Shown in pieces: positions 20,902 to 30,963 of a stretch of DNA of 64,000 bases. The position numbers and the translations under genes are program-made. The DNA lies in contig NW_003314285.1 in the NCBI RefSeq assembly GCF_000143415.4, forward strand, positions 148,896-212,895, read 5' to 3'. The notes under the pieces are model-generated. The model was not told the DNA's origin, did no database searches, and was given only the letters and a program-made list of their open reading frames with translations. Positions within the stretch are counted from its first letter, which is position 1. The number at the start of each line of letters is the position of its first letter. This DNA is from Selaginella moellendorffii. Taxonomy: Eukaryota; Streptophyta; Lycopodiopsida; Selaginellales; Selaginellaceae.

Positions 20902-23800
20902 ATGGCCTCCGCAAGTGCGACGCATGTTCCCTCCGTGGATCTTAAGAACCATGCTACATGGATTCAGGCAAAGGTGTTTCTAAACAACCCCGAGGGGGAG
21001 GTGGTAGCTGAGGGCTTAGCCACAGTTGTCGATCCAAGAGATGCGGTTGCTAATCAAGAATTGGGCTGGGATGATATTGGAATTGCGATTTTAGAGGTTG
21101 TTGACACAGAAGAAAACAGTCTGACTATTGGAAGCATTGTGCGGTGGAAATTGAGGCACTTAGTGTTTGAGAATGTGAAGGATTCACAATCAAACACCAC
21201 TACAACTGATGACAGAACATCTCTTCATGGGAAAAGAAAGTACACCTTCCTAAAGCGCAGCCAAAGGGATCTGAGCAACAAACCGAAAAGGCAGAAAATG
21301 GCGATGGAGGTTCGAATGGTCTCGATAGTTGCTTATTGCAAGAGGAGGTGTTGTCAACATGCTGATTGGGATGCTATTGAAGAGGAGAGAGCAAGATACA
21401 AGACATTGTCCTGGAAGGCAGCTCGCAATTTTGTGTATGAGGTATTACGGTCATCTGTTGATGCTTCAGAACATCAGGTGGGGGGCATGGTCTTCCAGAG
21501 GGGTTTGGTCTGCATGAAGGCATGGAGAATCATTTATGGAGTCCCTTGAACCACATTCTACAGAATCAAAATTGAGTTCGAGGAACAAAGGGTTCAATAG
21601 GCAGTCCATGGGAACGACGGTACTCACAAAACCAGGGGTCATGTTGTATATGGAGAGGCAATCTTCAAGAGGTTTGTCGAGACATGTAGTGAGCAGCAAC
21701 CACATAAAACCCGCCTCTTGGAAGATGGAACTCGAGACACCCAACGAGTTCTCCCTTCCATGTATACCAAGGGGGCCATATTGGAAGATGTGAATCGGGA
21801 ACTCCAGAGTAATGGCTACAGGAAGCTGAGACAATCTAGATTTAGTAGATTGTGGAGCAACAGATTCAGGGATGTGAGTATAGGAAAGTACTCCAGCTTT
21901 TCAAAGTGTGACGAGTGCACTGCTATCAAAATGTCTTTGTCGAAGAATTCTTGCATCGCTCAAGAGCGAGAGACGTTGGTTAGAAGGCGGCTCAACCACA
22001 ACATCGAGCAGAGAAGCTGCAGGACTGTATATTATCATAACAGGATTCTCTCCATGGAGAGACCTGACTCTTACCTCTGCATCATCCACGACAAAATGGA
22101 CCAAAAAAAGACGTGCTTACCTCGACTCAATCCTGCCCCCAAAGCAATCTCTTCATCCATGCAGCTGCCTGTGTCTCTGTTTGGCATAATCACTCATGGG
22201 CATGGTGCCTAGAACTATGGGAACTTCTTTGTACCTCTATGGGGTGGCGGGGGTGCAAACATGATGATTGCGTCCCTAGCAAAACACTTAAGGTCTCTGC
22301 AAAGTGCGCAAACTGAGCTGAACGGCCAACCCTTGCATAAGGCCCTTGTCGATCGAACCCCATACAGGGTTCAGCTGGAGGAGGAGCAAAGGCTTGCAGT
22401 ATCGCGTGGGGCCCCATGCCATCCCAGTGAATATGTTGGCCGTCAGATTGTAGGGTTATCACGTGAGGCCTCATGCCATTCCGATGAGGCTGGTCGCCCG
22501 GTGAATGCACAGCCTCATCCAAACGAAGCAGAATCTCAAGGAAGTTCTTGCGGCCGATGTGGCCTTCCACCCCATCTTCTGCTCCAAACAGAAAATGCTG
22601 GCAGTGAGAACAAAAACATGTACGTCTTCGCATACTTGGCGATGCTTGTTGCCAAAGGCATATTTGAAACGGTTACATTTGGCTTTCTCATGGTTGGGCA
22701 CACTCATGAAGACATCGATGCCATGTTCAGTCACCTGGCAGAGTCCCTCCGACAATCCAATGTCCTCACCCTCCCACAACTCTACGATGAATTCCAAAAT
22801 TGCATCAAAGGCACTGTTGAAGCTGCACTTGTGACAGAGGTTCCAGACTTTAAGGGGTTTGTAAGAGGCTACATCAGGGACGGATCCGAAACGCTGATTG
22901 GCCACTCCAAGCCTCTTCAGTTTCATTTCAGCATGCGTGACGGTGCTCCAGTGATGAGGTACAAGATGAGAGAATGGGACACAGTGTGGCTGCCAGTGGA
23001 CGGCATTGAACTCTTCAAGAGAGATCCCATAACTAGGGAACCTATGATTCCTCAGGCTTCCCCACGACCGATACACCCGGATGGACTCAAAGACCAGGAA
23101 AGTATAGTGGCCGGGATTAGACAGCATATTGCCTTCTGGAAGAGGGGGTTGGTGTTTGGTGGAGAATCCTATTTTTAGAGGTGCAAGCCTTTGCTCGAAT
23201 ATTGGGAGAAGATTATATCTGCTATCCAAAATGGGCCGGTTGTATATGAAGAATTGGAAGAGTCCTTTTGGCCAGAACCCAGAGCACCAGATAGTAGCGG
23301 AACAATGTCCTCTGGAAATGTAGTGACAGATAACGATGTTGAGGATCACTATTGTGGGCCGAGGAACAAGAAGCCGAATTCAGCATTCAATCCAGTACAG
23401 GTCTGCAAAGGAATGGTCGTGCTTGTCAGACCCAGTAATAAAAAACAAATGATATAGGTGGGGCGCTGCATCACTGATGCAGAGGAGGACGCGGAAACTA
23501 ACTCCTTCAATGTAACTGTGGAGTGGTTCAAGCCAAGTTCCGGATATACGAAGGATTGCCTAGAAAAGAGATGGGTGCTGAATCCAAGGGATCCCAGCAT
23601 GAGCATATCGGTGGATAATGTTGTGCATGGTTGGATGCGGAAGCAGAGTGCCACCATCACCTTGCCAGACCATGCAAGAGATGCAGCAAGAGCATTCATA
23701 ACCCGGGTTCAAGGTGAGATTCATTAATATTCCTTTACTAAATTTCTAATGTATTTTATTTCAAGGTGAACAATCCGAATCTGAATCAGAGGAGGCGTGA
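20902..23800 (+). pseudogene. Transposase-like protein (GHTHEDID motif), broken
   Basis: One frame continues from MASASATHVPS (20902) across stops at 21547 (TGA), 21598, 22210, 23176 and 23455 (all TAG), with similar protein on both sides of each. Near 22050-22110 is a YLCIIHDKMDQKKT block, near 22590-22620 NAGSENKNMYVFAYL, and near 22690-22720 FLMVGHTHEDIDAMF. These three blocks, in this order, resemble the RNase H-like transposase-type domain I know as DUF7869. The second block reads TEN where an aspartate is usual. The C-terminal part (23400-23715) has a VLVRPSNKK/VTVEWFKPSSGY region and joins, across a 51-nt intron, to a short SESESEEA tail. Most likely the enzyme that moves this element or its relatives; dead in this copy. 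Confidence 0.65.
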
Positions 23801-23970
23801 TGGCATGTGGCCTTACGCCATTCTTAGGTGAGATGATACAAATAACAAGTATAAATTCTTAGTTGTTCTAGCAAATCTTACTTAAAGTTCAAGGTGAACA
23901 AGCCGAATATGAATTCATCGGATTGTTATAACAAATTGCGAGGTGATGGCATGAGGCGATACGCCATTTG
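23765..23970 (+). repeat. Duplicated terminal-exon module
   Basis: TTCAAGGTGAACAATCCGAATCTGAA at 23762-23787 (the last exon of the transposase-like gene) recurs at 23888-23913, each followed by a palindrome (23801, 23945). An inverted third copy is at about 25141-25172. Confidence 0.75.
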
Positions 23971-24440
23971 AGAGTGGTAGCCATTCCTATATGAGGTGAG
24001 TGAAATATTTATTAGAAATACCTCATTCAATTGTGCACTTCTAAATCTTGGTCCACTCAGTACTGTTTGCATGTTTTTATTTTAATTCTTTCTCTAAAAT
24101 GTTATTTAGCATGTGGCTTCATGCCATTGCTCTCCACAATCATGCATTGAATTTTTCTATCCTTGCATAATACTTCTCCATATATATAGCATGTGCGCAC
24201 ATGTGATATGGTTCATTAGGCCTGATATAGTGTGTGAGGTAAAACAAAGATGATGTGACATATGCATTTACCAATCACACGTGTATAAATCTAATAATAT
24301 GGCGTGTGGCCCATATTAATGGCACATAAACCCATATTGTGGGCTTACGTGCTTTATGTACCATCATTCCCTTGCAGCGTGTGTGTTGGTTTCCTTTTAT
24401 AACACAACAAACTCCATATTTTAGGGTGAAGAGCGTTCTC

Positions 24441-24698
24441 ATGGCAAGCACAAAATCTGTAAGTGAGGCAGATAAGGAGACGAAGAAGGAGATAGGTGAA
24501 GATCTAGAATATATAAGTCTTCCAAACTCCCCGTACTATACTCCAGGTGATCATTTTTCTGAACAAACAGCAACATTAACAACTATCGAGAACGCCCCAG
24601 TAACGTCAGAGACAACAATCCAAAGCAAAACAACTGACCCGGAGAAGGATGATAGTACCGCTGAGAGTACCAAAAAGGAGGTGTCCACTAGCGCTTAG
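24441..24698 (+). CDS. Small hydrophilic protein of the DNA element
   Basis: An 85-residue ORF rich in Glu, Lys, Thr and Ser (starts MASTKSVSEADKETKKE, ends KKEVSTSA). It is preceded by sequence resembling an intron end or 5' UTR, and a palindrome copy follows 10 nt after its stop. It has no known domain and is probably disordered. The ORF also extends upstream to 24339, but that extension is less polar and looks non-coding. It may be a real accessory gene of the element or a chance ORF. Confidence 0.4.
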   Translation: MASTKSVSEADKETKKEIGEDLEYISLPNSPYYTPGDHFSEQTATLTTIENAPVTSETTIQSKTTDPEKDDSTAESTKKEVSTSA

Positions 24699-25334
24699 GC
24701 TTATAATGGCGTGTGCCCTCATGCCATTTACTTGATCACCAAATACCTTTTTCCCTTTGCACTAGTATATCTTAATACCGGTCTGAGAAATAGAATGGCA
24801 TGTGCCCTCAGGCCTTTTACTAAATCACCTTTGAAAGAAATGCAAGCCTCTATGTCGTAAAAAAAAGGTACTAGAGAAATTCCTTAATAATATGAATGTT
24901 ATTTAGTTTCATGAAAATACACTAAGGGTCAAATGAGTTAAATGACTTCTCCAGACTAGCAATGCCTCTTGCTACACCTTCACAATTAGATTTGTTAGAA
25001 AAAGATAACATTGAATAATATCTAAATGTTCTCACCATTAAGTTATATGTCTGGCTAATAGGAATGACGTTCATCTTGGAAAGCTCACCACACGCTCAAT
25101 GAACAAACAAATAGTGTGTGCGCGCATGCCATCGCTCTTCTTTAGCTTCAGATTCGGCTTGTTCACCTTGACAATGAGATTTATTATACAACCAGATGGA
25201 CTCAGTCTGGACACAAAGTCACCGCGCTAGTCACCATGCCCCAGATATATCTAGCTCCTGGACAAAAAACATATAATTTCACGTCATTTTCAAATACTTG
25301 AAAATTTGTACCTAGTCCCATTTTACTGAATAAA
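24699..25334. other. Right sub-terminal non-coding region of the element
   Basis: AT-rich with no gene. It holds palindrome copies at about 24708, 24794 and 25112 and the inverted third terminal-exon module (25141-25172). Confidence 0.5.
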
Positions 25335-25356
25335 TCCCACTTTAACGAAATAGAGC
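25335..25356. repeat. Right terminal inverted repeat
   Basis: TCCCACTTTAACGAAATAGA followed by GC is the reverse complement of the left end (12281-12302) with one mismatch. Confidence 0.75.
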
Positions 25357-25358
25357 AT

Positions 25359-25956
25359 TCTGGGACTTCCTCACCATGTGACTATATCCTTAGTCACTAC
25401 ACTAGAGGACCGCTCCTCCTCCTTTCCCTCATTTGGGACTCCGGGACAACATTTTGGAATACCGTGGGCCTACGCGAGCCCCGTGGGTACTCTCCCCACC
25501 TTTCGCCTTTAGGTGCTCTAGCCATGGGCTTAGAGCGAGGTTCTGTTGAGCCACGCCTGGTATCTAAGTAGGTAGTGCCACCCACACTTGGACTGGGAGC
25601 ATCGGCCAGTCGATCTCCCGGGGGAACTAGAGCCGGCTCTTGAATACTTCACCAAGCTACCCCACTTGTCAGTCCGTATTCACTCTAGTCTTGGACTTCC
25701 CAGTGGTCAGTTCATCACCCAACATTGGGTCTGGCCTTCCTGGGCCAAACTAGCCTTTCCTGGCCAAACTGGCTCCACTGCAGTCCTCCCCCTTACTATA
25801 CTTTTGGAGCTCACCAAACCCCCCAGGGTCTGGGAGACGGACGCTTTGGGCTTTCACCCTCTCAGACTCAAACTCGGACTCGGACTCGGACTTGGACTCA
25901 AACTCGGACTCAGACTCGGACTCGGGCTCGGGCTTGGGCTAGGTCTCGGCCTTGGC

Positions 25957-25995
<39 letters not shown>

Positions 25996-26605
25996 AGTCT
26001 TGGTCTCGGTCTCGGTCTCGATCCCGGTCTCGGTCTCAACCTCGGACTCCATCTTGGGTCCTTCTCGGACTCCATCTCAGGTCTATCTCAGACTCCATCT
26101 CGGGTCCATCTCGGACTCCATCTCGGACTCCATCTCAGGTCTATCTCAGACTCCATCTCGGTCCATCTCGGACTGCATCTCGGATTCCACCTCAGACTCC
26201 ATCTCGGACTCCATCTCAGACTCCACCTCGGACTCCATCTCGGACTCCACCTCGGACTCCATCTCAGACTCCACCTCGGACTCCATCTCGGACTCCACCT
26301 CGGACTCCATCTCGGACTCCGTCTCAGTCCATCTCGGACTCCACTTTGGACTCCAACTCGGGTCCATCTTGGACACTTCCACGTGTCATGTGTTGGTCCT
26401 TTTGGGTCCCTTTTTGGAGCCTCGCTTATTGCTCGCTTCGTGCTTGTTCCTCGAGCACTTTGTTAGGAGTTCCACTCCCGCTCTCGACCTTTCAAGTCGG
26501 AGCTTTTAGTCCAAACGTGTTATGCTCGTTTGGCTTTCGCTTTGGCCACTACCATATGGCGCCCTTCCGGCTCCACTTTGGGGCTTAGGGATTTTGTGTC
26601 TCACA
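25359..26605 (+). repeat. Solo LTR, family B, copy 2 (3' part)
   Basis: It continues the LTR cut at 12274. It runs through the CTTTGGGCTTTCACC block and the minisatellite at about 25855-26380, and ends TTGTGTCTCACA at 26605. It is followed by TTGGA, the target duplication matching 11776-11780. Excluding the insertion, the LTR is about 1.74 kb. ORFs here (for example the Ser/Asp/Ile-rich ones) are products of the minisatellite. Confidence 0.85.
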
Positions 26606-26714
26606 TTGGAGCCTTTTAGTCCAAACGTGTTATGCTTATTTGGCTTTCGCTTCGGCCACTACCACGTGGCACCCTTTCAGCTCCACTTTAGGGCTTAGGG
26701 ATATGTGTCTCACA
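26606..26714 (+). repeat. Solo LTR, family B, copy 1 (3' end)
   Basis: Resumes after TTGGA and repeats the last ~104 bp of the LTR (CTTTTAGTCCAAACGTGTTA to GTGTCTCACA), completing copy 1, which began at 10152. Confidence 0.8.
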
Positions 26715-27135
26715 ACTGCCCAAGGCTCTGAAACTCGGGTTCCACACCACTGTCCTTTGGATATGTGGCATGTGACACATGGCATATGGAGGGTTTAGGT
26801 TCCGCTTCGTGGTTATCCTATGGTAAATCACCATAGGATAAAGGGTAAAAACCACATATGCTACAACTTGCGAGATGTTAATCAATATGTGGTATGATTT
26901 CAGAAGGTCACCCAACTCAATACTATTCAAACCCAATGACACTTAACCCTAAGTATCCCAAAACCTTTAACCAATTGAAAAAGGGAGTGCACTATTCATA
27001 GGCACTTTCCCTTTATAAACCTTTATAAATTATTTCTCCAATTGTTCTCTTTGGTTGCTTACAATGGTGTGTCTTGGTTAAGGTGATCAAATGGGAACTT
27101 ATAAGAGGGTTGCTAGATTAAGCTATGGATAAAGT
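26715..27135. other. Gene-free spacer with a perfect hairpin
   Basis: No gene. A perfect 12-bp inverted repeat (TTATCCTATGGT and its complement around a 5-nt loop) lies at 26813-26841. Confidence 0.6.
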
Positions 27136-30100
27136 TGTGAAACACAAATCCCTAAGCCCTAAAGTGGATCTGAAAGGGTGCCATATAATAGTAGTCGAAA
27201 TGGAAGTCTAACAAGCATAACATGTTTGGACAAAAGGCTTCGACATGGAAAGTCAAGAGTGGGAGTGGAACACCAAACAAAGTGCTCAAGGAATAAGCAT
27301 GAAGCAATCTGTAAATGAGTCTCTAAAAAGGGATACAAGAAAGATTAATATATGGAAGTGTTAGGAACAAGTTTGAGAAGGAGTCTAAGATAGAGTCCGA
27401 GATGGAGTTTAAAAAGGAGTCTGAGATAGAGTTTGAAAAGGAGTCCGAAATGGATCCCAAGATGGGATCTGAGGAGTCCAAGAAGGAGTCTAAGATGGAG
27501 TCCAAGAAGGACTCGAAATGGAGTCCGAGATGGACTTGAGATGGAATCCGAGATGGATCTGAGATGGAGTATGAGATGGACCCGAGATGGAGTCCGAAGT
27601 TGAGTCAGAGATGGACCTAAGATGGAGTACAAGGTCAAGACTGAGACTGAGACCAAGAACAAGACCGAGGCTAAAACCAAGACCAAAACTGATATTGAGA
27701 CTGAGACCAAGATCGAATTTGAGACCAAGTTTGAGACCGAGTCCAAGTTGGAGTTAGAGTTCGAGTCCAAGTCCGAGTCTGAGGGTGAAAGCCCAAAGCA
27801 TTCATCTCCTAGAGCCTAGGGGGTTTGGTGAGCTCCAAAAGTATAGTAAGGGGAGGACTCTAGTGAAGCCAGTTTGGCCAAAAAAAGGCTAGTGTGACCA
27901 AAAAAGGTTATACTTATGTGTTGGGTGATAATATAACCATTGAAGAGTCCAAGGTTAAAATGAATATGGACAGACAAACAGGGTAGCTTGGTGAAGTGTT
28001 TAAGAGCCAACTTTAGCTCCCTTGGGAGATGGAATTGTTGATGGTCCCAATCCAAGTGTGGATGGCACTACCTATTTGGATACCTAATATGGCTCATTAG
28101 AACCTCACTTTAGCCATATAGCTGGGGCACCTAAAGGTGGAAGGTGGGGAGAATACCCACGAGGCTTGTGTAGGGCTACAGTGTTTCAAAACGTCATCCC
28201 AAATTCCCAGACTGTGGAAAGGAAGAAGAGTAGTCCTCTAATGTAGTGACCAAGGATATAATCATATAGTTGTAAGCCATAAATTTTTCCTTTCCAATTT
28301 GCCAGCTTACCTTGTCTATCCGACCAACTCTGCCTTGGCTTGTGCTAAGTTCCCTCGCCAAGGTTCTCGCCTATAGTACCAGCTCCTACTTGGTCCTACT
28401 TGGTTTCAGCTACTCACTGCACGAGCAACGGAGTGTTAGCCATCCATCTACGGATTCCCAAATCTCTCCCAATCCCCCTCCCCGGGTTAGACTGGACTTA
28501 AGGTTCGGCTACACTCCCCGCAGGCACAAGCAGCCAAGCACACCAAGCCTCCAGATTCCTACCACCCCTTGGTACCACAAGACTTGATCATAGGACCCTC
28601 TAAATCCCAAGCCTTGGGTGCAGCACTTGCTTCGGGACGTTGGGGCGAAACACCGTGGCCTAACGGCCCGGTATGGGTACCTCTACCCCCCCCCCACTTC
28701 CATCCCGAAGGAAAAGCCCAAGCCCCTAGGAAGGGCGAGGGCCAATGAGCCACAAAGTACTCAAGTGGGGCACCACTCCACATGAGCCGGGAGCACCGCA
28801 GTCGATTTCCCTTTCGGGAGTGGGAGCTGCTCTTGAGCACTTCCCTGGGTGGCCCCTCCGGCACCACTCAAGCCCATGCTCACTCCCACCCAAGGCCCCT
28901 CAGCCCCAGTCTCAACCTCAAGTCAGTTTGGAAGCACCACTGGAGAGCTCCTTCAAGATTGGTTCCTGGATCTCACTATCCCTACTATACTTTTGGAACC
29001 CCCTGCAGCCCCCCCCCCCCCCCCCCCCCCCGTGGGAGACGCACGCTTTGGGCTTTCACCCCTTGACCCGTATTAGTATTTGGACTTAGTCTCTGGCTCG
29101 ATCTCGGACCCGATTTCGGATCCGACTTCGGATTCGGTCTCGGACTCGATCTCGGACTCGATCTCGGACCCGATCTCGGACTCGATCTCGGACCCGATCT
29201 CGGACCCGACCTCGGACCCGACCTCGGACCCGACCTCGGACCCGATTTCGGATCTCGGACTCCGTCTCGAACTCGGTCTTGAACTCGGACTCGAACTCGG
29301 TCCCCGAGTCGGTCTCGGACTCGATTCCGGACTCTATCTCGAACTCAGTCCTAGAGTCGGTCTTGGACTCGATCTTCGACTTGGTCCCATCCGATGAACT
29401 CTTTGTCATTTTGGTCATGCTTTTGGGGTTCCTTTAGCCTACGACACCTCGGCGAGTTGGTTTCTTACAATAGTGAGGAAGTCCCAGAGGACAGTGGGAC
29501 TTAATGGTTAGGCCTTTCAGCCTTGCTATTGAGCACCTCTGCACAGCCTAGTGCCTTGATGCAACACCTCAAGCATTTAGTGCATCTAACAAAAGCTTTA
29601 AGCATTGCAAAAAGAATTGCAATCAGGAAGCTCATCCTCTTCATCACTAGCCTCCTGGCCAGCAAGCACCATGCCGAAGATTAAGGAGCCAATTGTTCCA
29701 ATACCATGACCCAGTGCAGTATTGGTGAGCATGGCCGTGGATGAAGAGGGACTTGGTTGGAACAAAAGAAGGGATATTGGGAAAAGGTGTTCCTTATGTC
29801 TCCAGACATCTTAAGGGTGCTTGGTCAAGGGATGACCACTCATAAATGGATGGTCCAGTTTTTGAGAAACGGGATTGTGATGTAGGTTGTCTTGGATTAC
29901 CAATATGACAAGGGTGAATGAGAACAGCCTTAGCGTAACAGGCTGATATGTCTGTAGTACCTTTAGGTGTTAGTCATAGGATCAGACACATGGAGCACTT
30001 GGACCAAATGCAAAGGCTAAGTGGCATAGATGCCATGCATAGGGCTAGCATGTCCCCAAGTCCTAAATAAGACTTATAAAGGTTAGGAGTGAAGCTCTTT

Positions 30101-30159
30101 CAAATAGTCAAAGATGTAGTTAAGTGATTGAAGTAGAATGGAAAATTTAGTCACTAACA
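27136..30159 (-). repeat. Solo LTR, family B, copy 3 (reverse; split by a family A LTR)
   Basis: On the plus strand it starts TGTGAAACACAAATCCC and ends AATTTAGTCACTAACA, the reverse of copies 1 and 2. It is interrupted at 28270 by the family A solo LTR and resumes at 29475. Flanking AAAGT (27131-27135) and AAAGC (30160-30164) look like a 5-bp target duplication with one change. The minisatellite is at about 27360-27790. The two parts sum to about 1.82 kb. Confidence 0.8.
28271..29469 (-). repeat. Solo LTR, family A, with perfect target duplication
   Basis: TGTAAGCC...TTCTTACA on the plus strand aligns with the chromovirus LTR at 5443-6445. It is flanked by ATAGT at 28266-28270 and again at 29470-29474. 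It contains a poly-C run of about 24 nt (29009-29032) and the CTCGGACTC minisatellite (about 29085-29390). A solo LTR with a duplication arises by recombination between the two LTRs of a full element. Confidence 0.92.
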
Positions 30160-30164
30160 AAAGC

Positions 30165-30963
30165 CCATAGCAAAAAATGTAAAAGAAACATGTTAGGGGT
30201 GAATACTCCCTAGACTTGGCAAATAAAGCCTTTCCTTATAAACCAGAAGGATACCCCCAAGAATAAAGGTAGTGATCTTGTATTATTTAGTGCAATAATC
30301 AAAGGATAAAAGAAAAGGAGTAATAGCCAAAAATGGGCTTTAGAAATTGTTAGAAGAAATCCAAATGATAAGTTAGGCAAGAAACCACAATGTGATGGAT
30401 TCTAACAGATTATAAAAATATATATATATTTCCAAGGATGGGATTTCTTAAATGTTCTAATTTGGTAAAAGGTGAAAACTCCAAAAAATGGAGTGACAAG
30501 GTAGCCAAATGATAGAGCCATAGATAGTTCTAACATAAATTATGAATAAGTGGAACATAATGACTAAAATGCCACAAAGTAAACGAGGGGATAATGGTGC
30601 CCTCAAATATAGAACTTCTTAAGATGGTGAAATGGAGTTTGCATAACATATGCAATACAATGTGTCAAAAATACCTAAGAAATTAACTTGATAAGTCAAT
30701 ATTAAAGTTTTAAAGCATGATAGTTATATTGATAAAGGCTAAGACTACTCTAAAATGAGCCCACAAGTGGTCTAATGGGTCTTTAAGCTAGAGAGACTAT
30801 GCTCCTTAGAGGGTGGGTAAGGCATGGTGAACCTCCAGTGTTGAACTATTGATAAATAGTGGCTTGGTACAAAAGATGAAAATGGTAATCTATAATTGGG
30901 TTACTTTATAAAATCGTTTATCGTTCGATGAAGATATTGAACTTTGTCTATAAGTGATAGAGT
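30165..30963. other. Gene-free AT-rich spacer
   Basis: No ORF or recognised repeat. It lies between two reverse-oriented family B LTRs and may be decayed internal retrotransposon sequence. Confidence 0.4.

Larger units (their letters stand above)
12660..25140. repeat. Dispersed short palindrome, about 25 copies
   Basis: Consensus half-sites AATGGCATG and CATGCCATT flank a core such as AGGCCT, TGGCCT, AGGCCA or TGTGCC. Copies start near 12664, 13742, 13828, 15056, 15244, 15384, 16885, 18162, 18222, 18300, 19737, 19808, 20423, 20521, 20692, 20725, 20800, 22409, 22456, 23801, 23945, 24108, 24189, 24300, 24708, 24794 and 25112. They lie in introns, UTRs, intergenic DNA and a few exons. I see no copies in the flanking LTRs or in the genic half. 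Confidence 0.9.
12275..25358. mobile_element. Large (~13 kb) gene-carrying DNA transposon, inverted ends
   Basis: Family B LTR sequence stops at GGTCC (12274) and resumes at TCTGGG (25359), exactly where uninterrupted copies read GGTCCTCTGGG. The inserted sequence has inverted ends: GCTCTATTTTGTTAAAGTGG at 12281-12300 and its complement at 25337-25356, with one mismatch over about 22 bp. It contains two divergent multi-exon units, a small ORF and about 25 copies of a short palindrome. At most a 1-bp target duplication can be seen. The superfamily is unresolved; the plus-strand gene is transposase-like. Confidence 0.75.

Noticed and set aside
12664-25135. Regular palindromic repeats as a CRISPR array
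   Set aside because: Spacing is irregular (tens of bp to over 1 kb), copies lie in introns and exons, and the DNA is plant nuclear.
25588-26588. Long ORFs rich in Ser/Asp/Ile or Leu/Gly (also at 11161-11674, 29080-29418, 27345-27770)
   Set aside because: They follow the CTCGGACTC minisatellite, are open in several frames and on both strands, and have only short-period composition.
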